DNA of 64,000 bases, taken from positions 495,860-559,859 of the forward strand of contig NZ_JAERRJ010000005.1 of the NCBI RefSeq assembly GCF_016741815.1. Reading direction: 5' to 3'. The position numbers were made by a program, and so were the translations under genes. Positions 16,480-24,651 of this stretch are shown here, one piece after another (position 1 is the first letter of the stretch; every line of letters starts with the position of its first letter). The DNA is from Nocardia acididurans. Lineage in GTDB: Bacteria; Actinomycetota; Actinomycetes; Mycobacteriales; Mycobacteriaceae. The notes under the pieces are model-generated. The model worked only from the letters and a program-made list of their open reading frames with translations, was not told the origin of the DNA and searched no databases.

Positions 16480-16938
16480 GTGTCAGTGAACCTCGATGTC
16501 CAGTTCCGCCTGTATCTCAGCAACCGCGAGCAAGCCGACGCTGTCAAACTGGCGCTCGACGACTTTTTCGAGCATGAGCTTGAGGGCGAGGTCGAGACCT
16601 ACTGCCGCGAAAACAAAAAATCCAGCGACTTCCCGTGGATCGTGTACGGCCTGTCGTACGACTCCATCATCATCAGCCGTGGCTGGCTGTGGGCACCGCG
16701 AATCGAGGAAGATTTCCGGGCGTGCGTCGCTGCCATCGCACCTGACGTACCAAACTTACTAGTCTGGTTCGACGTCTACGATGTCGATGACGAACGTCTC
16801 AATCCGACAATCTCGAGCAAGCTCCGACGAAGCTTGCTCGCGTGGTTGCCGAAGTCCGACAGAGCATACTTCCGGGGCCCAGCCGGTGCTTGCTACCGAA
16901 TGCTCTGGCAGAGCCTGCGGTCCAGGTTCGAGACCTAA
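16480..16938 (+). CDS. Hypothetical acidic protein (152 aa)
   Basis: GTG 16480 opens a 152-residue acidic soluble protein (SVNLDVQFRLYLSNREQADA) ending in a basic, aromatic tail (AYFRGPAGACYRMLWQSLRS). Beta-strand and helix alternation and the acidic middle (VWFDVYDVDDERLNP) resemble small immunity or SMI1-like proteins, but no family can be named with confidence. The gene stands alone in an area of decayed sequence and has lower GC than its neighbours, which suggests transfer. Confidence 0.6.
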   Translation: MSVNLDVQFRLYLSNREQADAVKLALDDFFEHELEGEVETYCRENKKSSDFPWIVYGLSYDSIIISRGWLWAPRIEEDFRACVAAIAPDVPNLLVWFDVYDVDDERLNPTISSKLRRSLLAWLPKSDRAYFRGPAGACYRMLWQSLRSRFET

Positions 16939-17263
16939 CAGACCGAGCCCAGCAAAGCTCGATAGCGGATCCACTAGACCAAGGGCTGGTCGGGCCGCTG
17001 ACTGCGGATCCGACCCGCCTGCGGGGGCGTGGTGGTCTTCGCCCTGACCAATGGTCTGGTTGAAGAGGCTTTGGGGCTGATGGATTGATATCTCGAGCGG
17101 AACCGATTCCACAAGTGGGACTCCGCGGAACCGGTCCGCGCGGCTGGTCTGCGGCCTCGACATCCTGTAATCGGCAGAATAGTGCGTTCGAACTGCCCGG
17201 ATGAATATCAGATGACAGTGAAATCGCCAGCCATGTGCGGGCTTTGGTCGACTTCCTGGATGG
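16939..17263. other. Intergenic stretch with a duplicated 25-nt element
   Basis: No supported gene. A minus-strand frame from 17163 lacks family support. TGTAATCGGCAGAATAGTG with its continuation (17166-17190) repeats 14501-14525 at 23 of 25 positions. Both copies face leftward frames and may be related promoter remnants. Confidence 0.45.
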
Positions 17264-17668
17264 TCAGGGGATTGCGGTTTCGTGGACGGATTGCCAGAGG
17301 TAGCCGTCGGGGGCGGTGAGTAGGACGGCGGTTACGCGGCGGGCCGTGGTTTCGGCGGGGGTGTGGTGGGTTTCGCGGAAGCGGATCACTACCGTGTCGC
17401 TCACGCGGTTCAATTCGATGAGCTCGTCGATCTCGATTCGAAGTCCGGGAACCGCGTTCCGCGCTTCGCGCAACCCGGCCAGGAGGGGTTCGCGCGCGAC
17501 GATCGAGCCGTCGGTGCTCACCATTGTGAGGTCCGGATGTTGTGCTGCGGCAAAGCGTTCGAGTACTTCGTATGAAGCCTCTGTGCCCAGCCAGGCGGCG
17601 AGGTCGGTGTGCAGGTTCTGTACCGCGGTGACTATGGCCGCGTTGTCGGCTGCTCTCTGGTCGGTCAC
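17264..17668 (-). CDS. NTF2/SnoaL-like domain protein (DUF4440 type)
   Basis: This 134-residue protein has the cone-shaped NTF2-like fold pattern: an N-terminal helix pair (VQNLHTDLAAWLGTEASYEV), a Ser/Thr-rich hairpin (LTMVSTDGSIVAREPLLAGL) and closing strands (TVVIRFRETHHTP, YLWQSVHETAIP). Such proteins often respond to stress or act as small lyases or isomerases; no catalytic site can be assigned. A truncated, frameshifted copy of its last 45 codons lies on the plus strand at 42850-42989. Confidence 0.78.
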   Translation of the reverse strand: MTDQRAADNAAIVTAVQNLHTDLAAWLGTEASYEVLERFAAAQHPDLTMVSTDGSIVAREPLLAGLREARNAVPGLRIEIDELIELNRVSDTVVIRFRETHHTPAETTARRVTAVLLTAPDGYLWQSVHETAIP

Positions 17669-17677
17669 AGCACGAGC

Positions 17678-18100
17678 CTACGGGTGCGGTCGCGGGCGCG
17701 GCTGACATCGGATTGCGGCTTCGTCGGTATCCACGACTTTGATGGTTCCTTCGAGCTCGCCGTCCTCGTAGCTGTGGATGGTGATCCGCTTCGCGCCCTC
17801 GGTGCAGTAGATGTCGACGACTTCGGCGATGGCCTGGATATTGCATCCGCCCACGTGGTCTGAGTGCGGTACCAGAATCAGCTCCGCGTCCGCCAGTGCG
17901 ACGAGTTCGAGAAGCTGTTCTATCGCGTCATCGTCGAGCTGGGTGTTTCGATAGGCGATGGCGGTCAGGTCGAGATCGAGTCGTGCCGCTATCCGATGAA
18001 GTCCGGATTCATCGTCTCGCCAAACTCGTTGGGGCAGATCGCGTCTGACGAAGCCTATCGCCCGGTGGCTGGTCGGCCGAGCGTGTCCCTCGAACCCCAT
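17678..18100 (-). CDS. Resolvase-N-terminus-like conserved actinobacterial protein
   Basis: The product (140 aa from ATG 18100) resembles short actinobacterial proteins derived from the serine-recombinase N-terminal fold: AIGFVRRDLPQRVWRDDESG, HRIAARLDLDLTAIAYRN and DAELILVPHSDHVGG. The active-site Ser of true resolvases is not evident in the expected N-terminal position and no DNA-binding tail follows, so recombination is unlikely. The start codon overlaps the stop of the upstream wHTH gene by one base. It is the last gene of a three-gene leftward cassette common beside XRE regulators in this group; the role is unknown. Confidence 0.65.
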   Translation of the reverse strand: MGFEGHARPTSHRAIGFVRRDLPQRVWRDDESGLHRIAARLDLDLTAIAYRNTQLDDDAIEQLLELVALADAELILVPHSDHVGGCNIQAIAEVVDIYCTEGAKRITIHSYEDGELEGTIKVVDTDEAAIRCQPRPRPHP

Positions 18101-18357
18101 CACGCCCCCTCCGTCGAATACTCCTGGTACACGGCTGCCCGTGCAACGAGTCGCCCCCTGTCGGTGGCTCGCCACGCCGCCGGGCTCCGGTAGTTCCGGT
18201 GGGCGAATCCGCCTCGTTCCAGGCGGGCGAGTGCTCGAATCGTCGTCGTGTGCGCAAGTCCCGACTGTGCGCGAATTTCGCTGGCAGTCAACGCTTCCGT
18301 GGGTTCGAGCGGGCAGAGAATGCCGAGCACTTTCGCCTCCCGTTCAGTCAGCGCCAT
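18100..18357 (-). CDS. Small winged-helix DNA-binding protein (MarR-like)
   Basis: From ATG 18357 the 85-residue product (MALTEREAKVLGILCPLEPT) forms one winged helix-turn-helix, with SEIRAQSGLAHTTTIRALAR as the likely recognition region and RSPAAWRATDRGRLVARA as wing and last helix. It lacks the dimerisation helices of full MarR proteins. It overlaps the small membrane-protein gene upstream and the resolvase-like gene downstream, so the three are made together. Confidence 0.68.
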   Translation of the reverse strand: MALTEREAKVLGILCPLEPTEALTASEIRAQSGLAHTTTIRALARLERGGFAHRNYRSPAAWRATDRGRLVARAAVYQEYSTEGA

Positions 18358-18527
18358 GTCGCACCCCCTTGGGATTTCGAGTGACGGGACTCGGATTCCA
18401 GCCGTGTGCGGATCTGGTCGACGGTCGCGCCGTGCCAGTGCTGCGCAGTGGGGCTCGTGCGTAGTGGCGCGGATATTCCAGCAACGACCACCAGCGCGAG
18501 AAGCGTTATTGCCAGGATGATTTCCAT
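18348..18527 (-). CDS. Small single-span membrane protein (59 aa)
   Basis: ATG 18527 gives a 59-residue peptide. It has one N-terminal membrane segment (MEIILAITLLALVVVAGISA) and a polar, basic tail (QIRTRLESESRHSKSQGG). The end overlaps the start of the winged-helix gene in another frame. It is the first gene of the cassette divergent from the XRE-TPR regulator. No family was recognised. Confidence 0.55.
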   Translation of the reverse strand: MEIILAITLLALVVVAGISAPLRTSPTAQHWHGATVDQIRTRLESESRHSKSQGGATWR

Positions 18528-18699
18528 GTCGTGTCTCCAAGTCCCCGGTATGGATGGAGGCATCCGTCGCCGAGCTCGCAGGACCAGAGATTGAGGACTC
18601 CGGTGTCGGATGTAACTCTGACGGTAAGGCTGTGCGGGGTGCATGGCCCCGGCTACGGTGTTGACAGACTGTTCACAGAGTCTCTGGGACGAGGGGACC

Positions 18700-19857
18700 A
18701 TGGAACTCGGGGCAATGTTGAAAAGCGCGCGTGAGGTTGCTGGCATCGGCCTGCGCGAAGTGGCGCGCCAGACGAATTACACGCCTTCGTATCTGAGCAT
18801 GGTCGAGAAGGGGACACGACCGGCGCTTCCCGAGATTGTTGCCGCGTATGAGAGGGTGCTCGGCCCTGACGCGATTCTCACCGACGGCCGCACGGACGGC
18901 GAGCTCGAGGCGCTCGCATGGGCGCAGCGAGTCTCCTCGTCGGATGTCGGCGGCGGCGTCCTCGAAGGGCTGGAGCGCAGGGTCGACGATCTCGCGTCGG
19001 CTTATACGAACACCGCGCCAGGCGAACTGCTCGTCGAGGTCGCGCAGCACCTCCGGCTCGCCGGGCGCATGCTGGACGGGAAGACAACGCTCGCGCAGCA
19101 TCGACGCCTTGTTGTTGCGGTGGGATGGCTGTCGGTGCTCGCGAGCACCTGTCATATCGATCTCGGCGAGTTGCGGGCCGCCGACGCGCGGCTCGGAGTG
19201 GCGAAGGGAATCGCGGCAGAGGCGGAGCATCGGGAGATCGCGGCGTGGATTCTCGAAACCCGAGCCTGGCAGAAGTTGATCAGCGGTGATTTCGTTGCCG
19301 CGGTGGAACTTTCGCGTGCGGCACAGGACGCCGCGCCGCGTGATTCATCGGCCTACATTCAGGCGACCGCGCAGGAGGGCCGGGCGCTGGCCAGACTCGG
19401 CGATCCGGCCGGTACTCATTTCGCATTGCGTCGGGTCGCAAGCTTGGTTTCCGGTATGGGCTCGCCCGACCGGCCGGAGCATCACTTCCAGTACGACCCC
19501 GCGAAATCGGATGCCTACGTCGCCACCACACTCGCATGGCTCGGCGACCCGGCGGCCGAGTCTCACGCCCGGCACGTACTCGCCGACCTCACCTCGGCAA
19601 CTCCGACCCGGCCGCGCCGAATCCTCACGGCGAGTATCGATCTCGGCCTGGCCCTGGTTGCCGCGGGCAAGCCGGATGAGGCCGCGCACGTCGCGCTCGG
19701 TGCGGTCACCTCCGGGCGGCTTGTCCCGTCGAACATCTGGCGCCTGTCCGAGGTGGTGGACCGAATCGGGCAGCGTGACCAGGCCGACGCCGCGACCGTC
19801 CGCGTCGCAATCCGTGACACTTATTTCGCCGACTCTCGCCTCCGGCCGAGCCGCTAG
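18700..19857 (+). CDS. XRE-family regulator with C-terminal TPR-like repeats
   Basis: The 385-residue protein starts at ATG 18700. It has a Cro/XRE helix-turn-helix at about residues 3-57 (LKSAREVAGIGLREVARQTN, YTPSYLSMVEKG). About 300 residues of helical repeats follow (LGVAKGIAAEAEHREIAAWI, LETRAWQKLISGDFVAAVEL), as in Streptomyces and Nocardia XRE-TPR regulators that sense peptides or partner proteins. It is divergent from the small cassette at 17678-18527, which may be its target. A TTGACA at 18661-18666 lies 34 nt upstream of the start and could be a -35 element. Confidence 0.85.
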   Translation: MELGAMLKSAREVAGIGLREVARQTNYTPSYLSMVEKGTRPALPEIVAAYERVLGPDAILTDGRTDGELEALAWAQRVSSSDVGGGVLEGLERRVDDLASAYTNTAPGELLVEVAQHLRLAGRMLDGKTTLAQHRRLVVAVGWLSVLASTCHIDLGELRAADARLGVAKGIAAEAEHREIAAWILETRAWQKLISGDFVAAVELSRAAQDAAPRDSSAYIQATAQEGRALARLGDPAGTHFALRRVASLVSGMGSPDRPEHHFQYDPAKSDAYVATTLAWLGDPAAESHARHVLADLTSATPTRPRRILTASIDLGLALVAAGKPDEAAHVALGAVTSGRLVPSNIWRLSEVVDRIGQRDQADAATVRVAIRDTYFADSRLRPSR

Positions 19858-19912
19858 ACTCGATCGGGTTGTTCCACCCTGCTCATCTCCATCGGAATCG
19901 AGAGGGAATCGG

Positions 19913-20218
19913 ATGACTCAACTCGATCGCACCGTGCAGAAGTTCGTGGACGCGGTGAACGCACATGATTCGTCGGCCTTCTTCGCCACCCTGACCGAGG
20001 ACGCCAGCATGTCCGATGACGGGAACGAGCGGAATCTCGCCCAGTGGACGGACTCGGAGATCTTCGAGACCAATGGGCGGATGAAGGTCGAGTCGGTGGC
20101 CAGTCCGACGGAGTTCGTGGCCGATTACAGCAATGATCGCTGGGGTGCGATGCGGACGGCGTGGCGGTTCACGGTGCGGGATGGTCTGATCAGCCGATTC
20201 GAGACCGGCCAGGCCTGA
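19913..20218 (+). CDS. NTF2-like small protein
   Basis: The 101-residue protein ([20 protein letters not shown]) is a short SnoaL/NTF2-like domain: helix [20 protein letters not shown], strand [15 protein letters not shown], and closing strands [20 protein letters not shown]. Such domains bind small hydrophobic ligands or act as isomerases or hydrolases, and none of these roles can be assigned. It lies between the XRE regulator and lpd, with AGAGGGAATCGG before the ATG at 19913. Confidence 0.75.
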   Translation: MTQLDRTVQKFVDAVNAHDSSAFFATLTEDASMSDDGNERNLAQWTDSEIFETNGRMKVESVASPTEFVADYSNDRWGAMRTAWRFTVRDGLISRFETGQA

Positions 20219-20277
20219 TCTCACCGAGCGGGGGGATGGCTGAGTGCGTGATCCGAAACGGGGCTAGTCTCGACACC

Positions 20278-21681
20278 GTGACTTCCCACTACGATGTCGT
20301 CGTTCTCGGCGCTGGTCCCGGCGGTTACGTCGCCGCGATCCGTGCCGCTCAACTCGGCCTGCGAACAGCGATCGTCGAGCAGAAATACTGGGGTGGCGTG
20401 TGCCTGAACGTCGGGTGCATTCCGTCCAAGGCGCTGCTGCGTAACGCGGAATTGGCCCATATTTTCACCAAGGAAGCCAAGACGTTCGGTATTTCCGGGC
20501 AGGCGAGCTTCGACTTCGGCGCGGCGTTCGATCGCAGCCGCAAGGTGGCGGACGGCCGCGTCAAGGGCGTCCACTTCCTGATGAAGAAGAACAAGATCGA
20601 CGAGTTCGACGGCAAGGGCACCTTCACCGGTCCCAAGGCGCTCTCGGTCGAGCTGACCAAGGGCGGCACCGAGGAGATCACGTTCGACAACGTGATCATC
20701 GCGACCGGCACCGTCACCAAGCTGCTGCCGGGCACCTCGCTGTCGGCGAATGTGGTGACCTACGAGGAGCAGATCCTCACCCGCGACCTGCCGGGCTCGA
20801 TCCTGGTGGTCGGCGCGGGCGCGATCGGCATGGAGTTCGCCTACGTCCTCAAGAACTACGGCGTGGACGTGCGCATCGTGGAGTTCCTGGATCGCGCGCT
20901 GCCGAACGAGGACGCCGACGTGTCCAAGGAGATCACCAAGGCGTACAAGAAGCTCGGCATCACCATCACCACGGGTGCGGCCGTGCAGTCCATCGACGAC
21001 GACGGCTCCAAGGTCACCGTCGCGATCAAGGACAACAAGTCCGGTTCGATCGAGACGGTCACCGTCGACAAGGTGCTGCAGGCCGTCGGCTTCGCGCCCC
21101 GCGTGGACGGCTACGGTCTGGAGAACACCGGCGTGCAGCTGACCGATCGCGGCGCCATCGCCATCGACGACTACATGCGCACCAATGTCGACGGCATCTA
21201 CGCCATCGGTGACGTCACCGCCAAGCTGCAGCTCGCCCACGTGGCGGAGGCGCAGGGCGTCGTGGCCGCGGAGACCATCGCGGGCGCGGAGACCATGGCC
21301 CTCGGCGACTACCGCATGATGCCGCGCGCCACCTTCTGCCAGCCGCAGGTCGCCTCCTTCGGCCTCACCGAGCAGCAGGCCAAGGACGAGGGCTACGACG
21401 TCAAGGTCGCCACCTTCCCGTTCACCGCGAACGGCAAGGCGCACGGCCTCGGCGACGCCACCGGCTTCGTGAAGCTGATCTCGGACGCCAAGTACGGCGA
21501 ACTCATCGGCGGCCACCTGATCGGCCCCGACGTCTCCGAGCTGCTGCCGGAGCTGACTCTGGCCCAGAAGTGGGATCTCACGGTCAACGAGCTGGCCCGC
21601 AACGTGCACACCCATCCGACCCTGTCGGAGGCGCTGCAGGAAGCGATCCACGGCCTCGCCGGCCACATGATCAACTTCTGA
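20278..21681 (+). CDS. lpd: Dihydrolipoamide dehydrogenase (E3)
   Basis: This flavoprotein reoxidises lipoamide of the pyruvate and 2-oxoacid dehydrogenase complexes with NAD+; in mycobacteria it also serves peroxide defence. The 467-residue product contains [17 protein letters not shown] (FAD), the redox disulfide [35 protein letters not shown] (NAD), IYAIGDV (FAD) and the C-terminal active-site [15 protein letters not shown] with the His-Glu pair. It closely resembles M. tuberculosis LpdC by recall. GTG 20278 matches the family N-terminus (HYDVVVLG). The gene appears monocistronic. Confidence 0.97.
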   Translation: MTSHYDVVVLGAGPGGYVAAIRAAQLGLRTAIVEQKYWGGVCLNVGCIPSKALLRNAELAHIFTKEAKTFGISGQASFDFGAAFDRSRKVADGRVKGVHFLMKKNKIDEFDGKGTFTGPKALSVELTKGGTEEITFDNVIIATGTVTKLLPGTSLSANVVTYEEQILTRDLPGSILVVGAGAIGMEFAYVLKNYGVDVRIVEFLDRALPNEDADVSKEITKAYKKLGITITTGAAVQSIDDDGSKVTVAIKDNKSGSIETVTVDKVLQAVGFAPRVDGYGLENTGVQLTDRGAIAIDDYMRTNVDGIYAIGDVTAKLQLAHVAEAQGVVAAETIAGAETMALGDYRMMPRATFCQPQVASFGLTEQQAKDEGYDVKVATFPFTANGKAHGLGDATGFVKLISDAKYGELIGGHLIGPDVSELLPELTLAQKWDLTVNELARNVHTHPTLSEALQEAIHGLAGHMINF

Positions 21682-21747
21682 GGCCGCCCAACTCTGTGGG
21701 GTTTCTCATGGGTTCCCCAAAGTGTCCGGGGTGATAGCCTGAGCCGT

Positions 21748-22179
21748 GTGAACGGCCCGATGCCAGCGAAATCCACTGGCCTCGGGCCGTTTTCGCGTTT
21801 TCTGCTGAGTGCGCTGGTGGGTTGCCTCGCCACGCTGCTGATCGGCTGCGGCCTCTGGTTCGTGGACGACATCATCCTCGATGTGACCGATCATCAGCAG
21901 ATTCCGCGGCCCGCGGATTCCGCCGTCAGCTATGCCGTGAACAGTGTCGGCATCGTCGAGCAGAAGAGCGGGCTGTTCAAGCGACACCTGAATTATCAGG
22001 TGTACGTGGGCTGCGAGGCGGGCATGGGGTACGGCCATGGCTTCGTCTTCGACAACGGCGATGACCCGCCGGTGATCAGCGCGGTGGGCTGGGAGCCCGG
22101 CGGAGTGCGCGTGCGCCTGTACTCCGGCCACGAGCTGTTCTTCCCGATCGAGCAGCAGAACCAATACTGCTGGCGCTGA
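21748..22179 (+). CDS. Hypothetical membrane-anchored protein
   Basis: The 143-residue product has one N-terminal membrane segment (FLLSALVGCLATLLIGCGLW); LLIGCG resembles a lipobox but sits unusually far from a charged start. The extracytoplasmic part has two distant Cys (VYVGCEAGMGYG, QNQYCW) and ends at residue 143. No family was recognised. In mycobacteria a small membrane protein also follows lpdC, so this could be a positional counterpart, though similarity was not shown. Confidence 0.6.
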   Translation: MNGPMPAKSTGLGPFSRFLLSALVGCLATLLIGCGLWFVDDIILDVTDHQQIPRPADSAVSYAVNSVGIVEQKSGLFKRHLNYQVYVGCEAGMGYGHGFVFDNGDDPPVISAVGWEPGGVRVRLYSGHELFFPIEQQNQYCWR

Positions 22180-22194
22180 CCCCGGTGCGGGCGA

Positions 22195-22662
22195 TCAGCC
22201 CAGGTACATCCGGCGGTGCAGCGCGTACACCCGATCGGTCAGCTCCGGAAACGGTCCTGTGACAGGCACATTCGGTGCGACCTGCTGAATCGGGAGCGGG
22301 CTCACCGGTCCGGGTGCGACACCGAATTCCGCGAGCCAGGCGGTGAACTGTTCGGTGGAGGCGGCGTAGACGATCGGGCCGAGCCCGACCCAGGCGTGCG
22401 CCGCCGAGCACATGGGGCAGTGCTCACCGGAGGTGTAGACGGTGGCTTTCGCGCGCTCCTCGGGCGTGAGATGCGCTGCGGCCCAACGCGCCAGCTCGAA
22501 TTCCGGATGCCGCGTGTGATCCCCGCCCGCCACCCGGTTGCGGTCCTCGGCGAGGATGGTGCCGTCCGCCGCGACCAGGACGGATCCGAACGGCTCGTCA
22601 CCGGCGTCCAGTGCCTCGCTTGCCAATTCGATGCAGCGCTCCAGATACCGCAGGTCCGACAT
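22195..22662 (-). CDS. Nucleoside deaminase (cytidine/deoxycytidylate deaminase fold)
   Basis: The 155-residue zinc enzyme has the two motifs of the CDA superfamily: a His-x-Glu site in TRHPEFELARWAA (zinc His and proton-shuttle Glu) and the Cys pair HCPMCSAAHAW. Its length and the DEPFGSVLV opening fit the guanine deaminase/TadA-like branch that acts on free bases or nucleosides. The exact substrate cannot be read from the sequence. It lies 8 nt downstream of the HxlR gene on the same strand, so the two are likely cotranscribed. Confidence 0.83.
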   Translation of the reverse strand: MSDLRYLERCIELASEALDAGDEPFGSVLVAADGTILAEDRNRVAGGDHTRHPEFELARWAAAHLTPEERAKATVYTSGEHCPMCSAAHAWVGLGPIVYAASTEQFTAWLAEFGVAPGPVSPLPIQQVAPNVPVTGPFPELTDRVYALHRRMYLG

Positions 22663-22670
22663 CGCGCTCC

Positions 22671-23114
22671 TCAGTCTCGGTGGTAGTTCGCCTGGGCGGC
22701 TTGGATCTTCCCGATATTGGATTCCAGCACGTCGATGAGGTCGGCCAGGTGGTAGGCGACCTGTGCCCCCAGATCGGTGAGGGTGTATTCGACGTGCGGC
22801 GGGATCGACGTCTGGACTTCGCGGTTGATCATGCCGTCGCGTTCCAGGGCCTGCAGGGTCTGGGAGAGCATGCGCTCGCTGATGCCGTCGACGCGGCGGC
22901 GCAGGGCGCTGAACCGGTAGGGGCCCGCGCGGAGCGCGACCAGGGCGAGCACGCCCCAGCGGCTGGCGACATTGCCGAGGACCGGGCGGGAGAGGCAGTT
23001 GCGGGCGAAGACGTCGGCTTCAAGGGTGGGGTCGGCGTGATCGGCGGCAATGGCCTCGGGGTCCTCGGCCGGGTCGGGACCCGGGATTTGTGGAGAAAGA
23101 GGCCGCGTGGTCAT
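22671..23114 (-). CDS. HxlR-type redox-sensing regulator (QorR/YtfH-like)
   Basis: The 147-residue protein is a typical HxlR winged helix: NVASRWGVLALVALRAGPYR, FSALRRRVDGISERMLSQTL and INREVQTSIPPHVEYTLTDL. A single conserved-position Cys (ARNCLSRPVLGN) precedes the DNA-binding part, as in QorR/HypR-type regulators that sense quinones or disulfide stress. It is divergent from the QorB-like gene across 110 bp that contain a 21-bp palindrome, the same arrangement as E. coli ytfH-ytfG. Confidence 0.88.
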   Translation of the reverse strand: MTTRPLSPQIPGPDPAEDPEAIAADHADPTLEADVFARNCLSRPVLGNVASRWGVLALVALRAGPYRFSALRRRVDGISERMLSQTLQALERDGMINREVQTSIPPHVEYTLTDLGAQVAYHLADLIDVLESNIGKIQAAQANYHRD

Positions 23115-23159
23115 GGGTCTAGGTTATCCGTCCCGGTTGCGATGGTGCGGGAATAGCTG

Positions 23160-23180
23160 GTACTTACTATTAGTTAGTAC
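23160..23180. promoter_or_regulatory. Near-perfect 21-bp palindrome, probable HxlR operator
   Basis: GTACTTACTATTAGTTAGTAC is symmetric apart from two mismatched pairs. It lies between the divergent HxlR and QorB-like genes, 45 nt upstream of the latter. GTAC-ended AT-rich palindromes are known sites of QorR-type regulators in corynebacteria. Confidence 0.8.
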
Positions 23181-23224
23181 ACGCAGAAGGTGCAGTTCAT
23201 TCCCTTAACTACCTGGAGGAAGTC

Positions 23225-24073
23225 ATGACCGTCGCGGTAACCGGAGCCAGCGGACAGTTCGGCCGTCTCGCCGTGGAGGCCCTGCTGAAGGAGGGCGCGG
23301 ACGTGGTGGCCGTGGTCCGCGACCCCGCGAAGGCGGCGGATCTGGCCGCCAAGGGTGTCGACGTGCGGCAGGCGAGCTACGACGAGCCGGAGGCCCTGGA
23401 CCGCGCCTTCGCCGGTGTGGATCGCGTGCTGCTGGTCTCGGGCACCGAATTCGGGCAGCGGGTCGCCCAGCACACCAATGTGATTCGCGCCGCCGAGCGG
23501 GCGGGTGTCGAATTGCTGGCCTACATCAGCATCCCGCACGCCGAGCGCAATCCGCTCATCCTCGCGCAGGAGCACTGGGGCACCGAGCAGGTCCTGGCCG
23601 ACGCGTCCGTGCCGAATGTGGTGCTGCGCAACAGCTGGTACTGGGAGAACTACCTCGGCGGCCTGCCGCACGCCGTCGAATCAGGCGTGCTGCACGGCGC
23701 GGCCGGAACCGGCCGGGTCTCCGGCGCGGCCCGCGCCGACTACGCCGAGGCGGCCGCCAAGGTGCTGACCACCGACGGCCACGCCGGGCAGGTCTACGAG
23801 CTGGGCGGCGACGAGCACCTCACCTATGCCGATCTGGCGCAGGCGATTTCGACCGCCGCCGGTAAGCCGGTGCGTTACGAGAACCTGCCGCAGGCCGACT
23901 ACGCCGCCGCCCTGGAAGCCGCCGGTCTGCCCGCGGGTTACGCCCAGGCCCTCGCTGACGCCGACAGCGGAATCGCCGACGGCATTCTGGATGTCACCAG
24001 CGGTGACCTGCAGAAGATCCTCGGCCGTCCCTCGACTCAGGCGGTCGAGGTGTTCCGCGCCGCACTCGCCTGA
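23225..24073 (+). CDS. NmrA-like NAD(P)H:quinone oxidoreductase (QorB-like)
   Basis: The 282-residue protein has a Rossmann fold. VAVTGASGQFGRLAVEALLK at the N-terminus is the dinucleotide loop (TGASGxxG), and VDRVLLVSGTEFGQRVAQHT, LAYISIPHAERNPL and RNSWYWENYL match the QorB/NmrA group. These atypical SDR proteins reduce quinones with NADPH or sense NADP. GTG/ATG choice is clear: ATG 23225 has GGAGGAAG just upstream. With the divergent HxlR gene it forms a quinone or electrophile stress pair. A strong terminator follows. Confidence 0.9.
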   Translation: MTVAVTGASGQFGRLAVEALLKEGADVVAVVRDPAKAADLAAKGVDVRQASYDEPEALDRAFAGVDRVLLVSGTEFGQRVAQHTNVIRAAERAGVELLAYISIPHAERNPLILAQEHWGTEQVLADASVPNVVLRNSWYWENYLGGLPHAVESGVLHGAAGTGRVSGAARADYAEAAAKVLTTDGHAGQVYELGGDEHLTYADLAQAISTAAGKPVRYENLPQADYAAALEAAGLPAGYAQALADADSGIADGILDVTSGDLQKILGRPSTQAVEVFRAALA

Positions 24074-24089
24074 TCAGGGCGGCGCACTC

Positions 24090-24130
24090 GATGGGCGGCA
24101 GGGTGAACGCCCTGCCGCCCATCGCTTTTC
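24090..24130 (+). terminator. Strong terminator after the QorB-like gene
   Basis: GATGGGCGGCAGGG pairs perfectly with CCCTGCCGCCCATC (14 bp, 6-nt loop), followed by GCTTTTC. It stands between the convergent QorB-like and VOC genes. Confidence 0.9.
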
Positions 24131-24143
24131 GCGTGCGGATCGG

Positions 24144-24521
24144 TCAGACCCACTGCACCAGCTGGATGATGATCCCGTTCGGATCGACGGTCTGGAAGTA
24201 GCGCTCACCCCACGACTCGGTTTCGATCTCCGTCACGATCGGCACGCCCTCGGCTCGTACGCGCTCGTATTCGGCGTCGATGTCCTCGACCACGAATACC
24301 ACCAGCGTGCCCTGGCCGGCTGCGCCCGCGATCCGTTCGGGCTTGAAGGTCGACAGGCCCGTGCGCAGGTAGATGACATTGAATCCGGCGTCCTCGCGGG
24401 CGAGCGAGACGAAGCCGTCGGCGGCCATCTGCTCGGCGAAGCCGAAGTGGTCGATGAGGAACTTCGCCGAGGCGGTCGGGTCGGCGACGTTCAGCGACAG
24501 AGCGGAAGCGGTGATTTTCAT
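24144..24521 (-). CDS. VOC (glyoxalase/bleomycin-resistance fold) protein
   Basis: The 125-residue protein shows one VOC module pair: SLNVADPTASAKFLIDHFGF and then DIDAEYERVRAEGVPIVTEI, ending WGERYFQTVDPNGIIIQLVQ. The E-x-Y-like GERYF-DPNG signature is the standard closing motif. Family members include glyoxalases, dioxygenases and antibiotic-binding proteins. Metal ligands cannot be assigned with certainty. ATG 24521 (MKITASALSL) has GGAGGGCCC directly before it and is chosen over the upstream start at 24545. Confidence 0.85.
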   Translation of the reverse strand: MKITASALSLNVADPTASAKFLIDHFGFAEQMAADGFVSLAREDAGFNVIYLRTGLSTFKPERIAGAAGQGTLVVFVVEDIDAEYERVRAEGVPIVTEIETESWGERYFQTVDPNGIIIQLVQWV

Positions 24522-24651
24522 GGGCCCTCCTACGGCGGCGATCAATCTCTATACGTAGTACGCTATACTTTGTATGGAAATTCCCGGGCGATTGCATCGT
24601 GATGGTCGTCACACTGGAAGTCGTCGCGAACGGCCGAGCCCGAGTAGCCTT

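Noticed and set aside
16759..17163. Leftward 134-codon frame over the hypothetical gene at 16480-16938
   Set aside because: It has no family and overlaps a better supported gene; only its upstream repeat is interesting.
20221..21666. A 481-codon open frame opposite lpd
   Set aside because: It has no recognisable family, is rich in Gly, Arg, His and Asp, and mirrors the highly biased codon use of lpd on the other strand.
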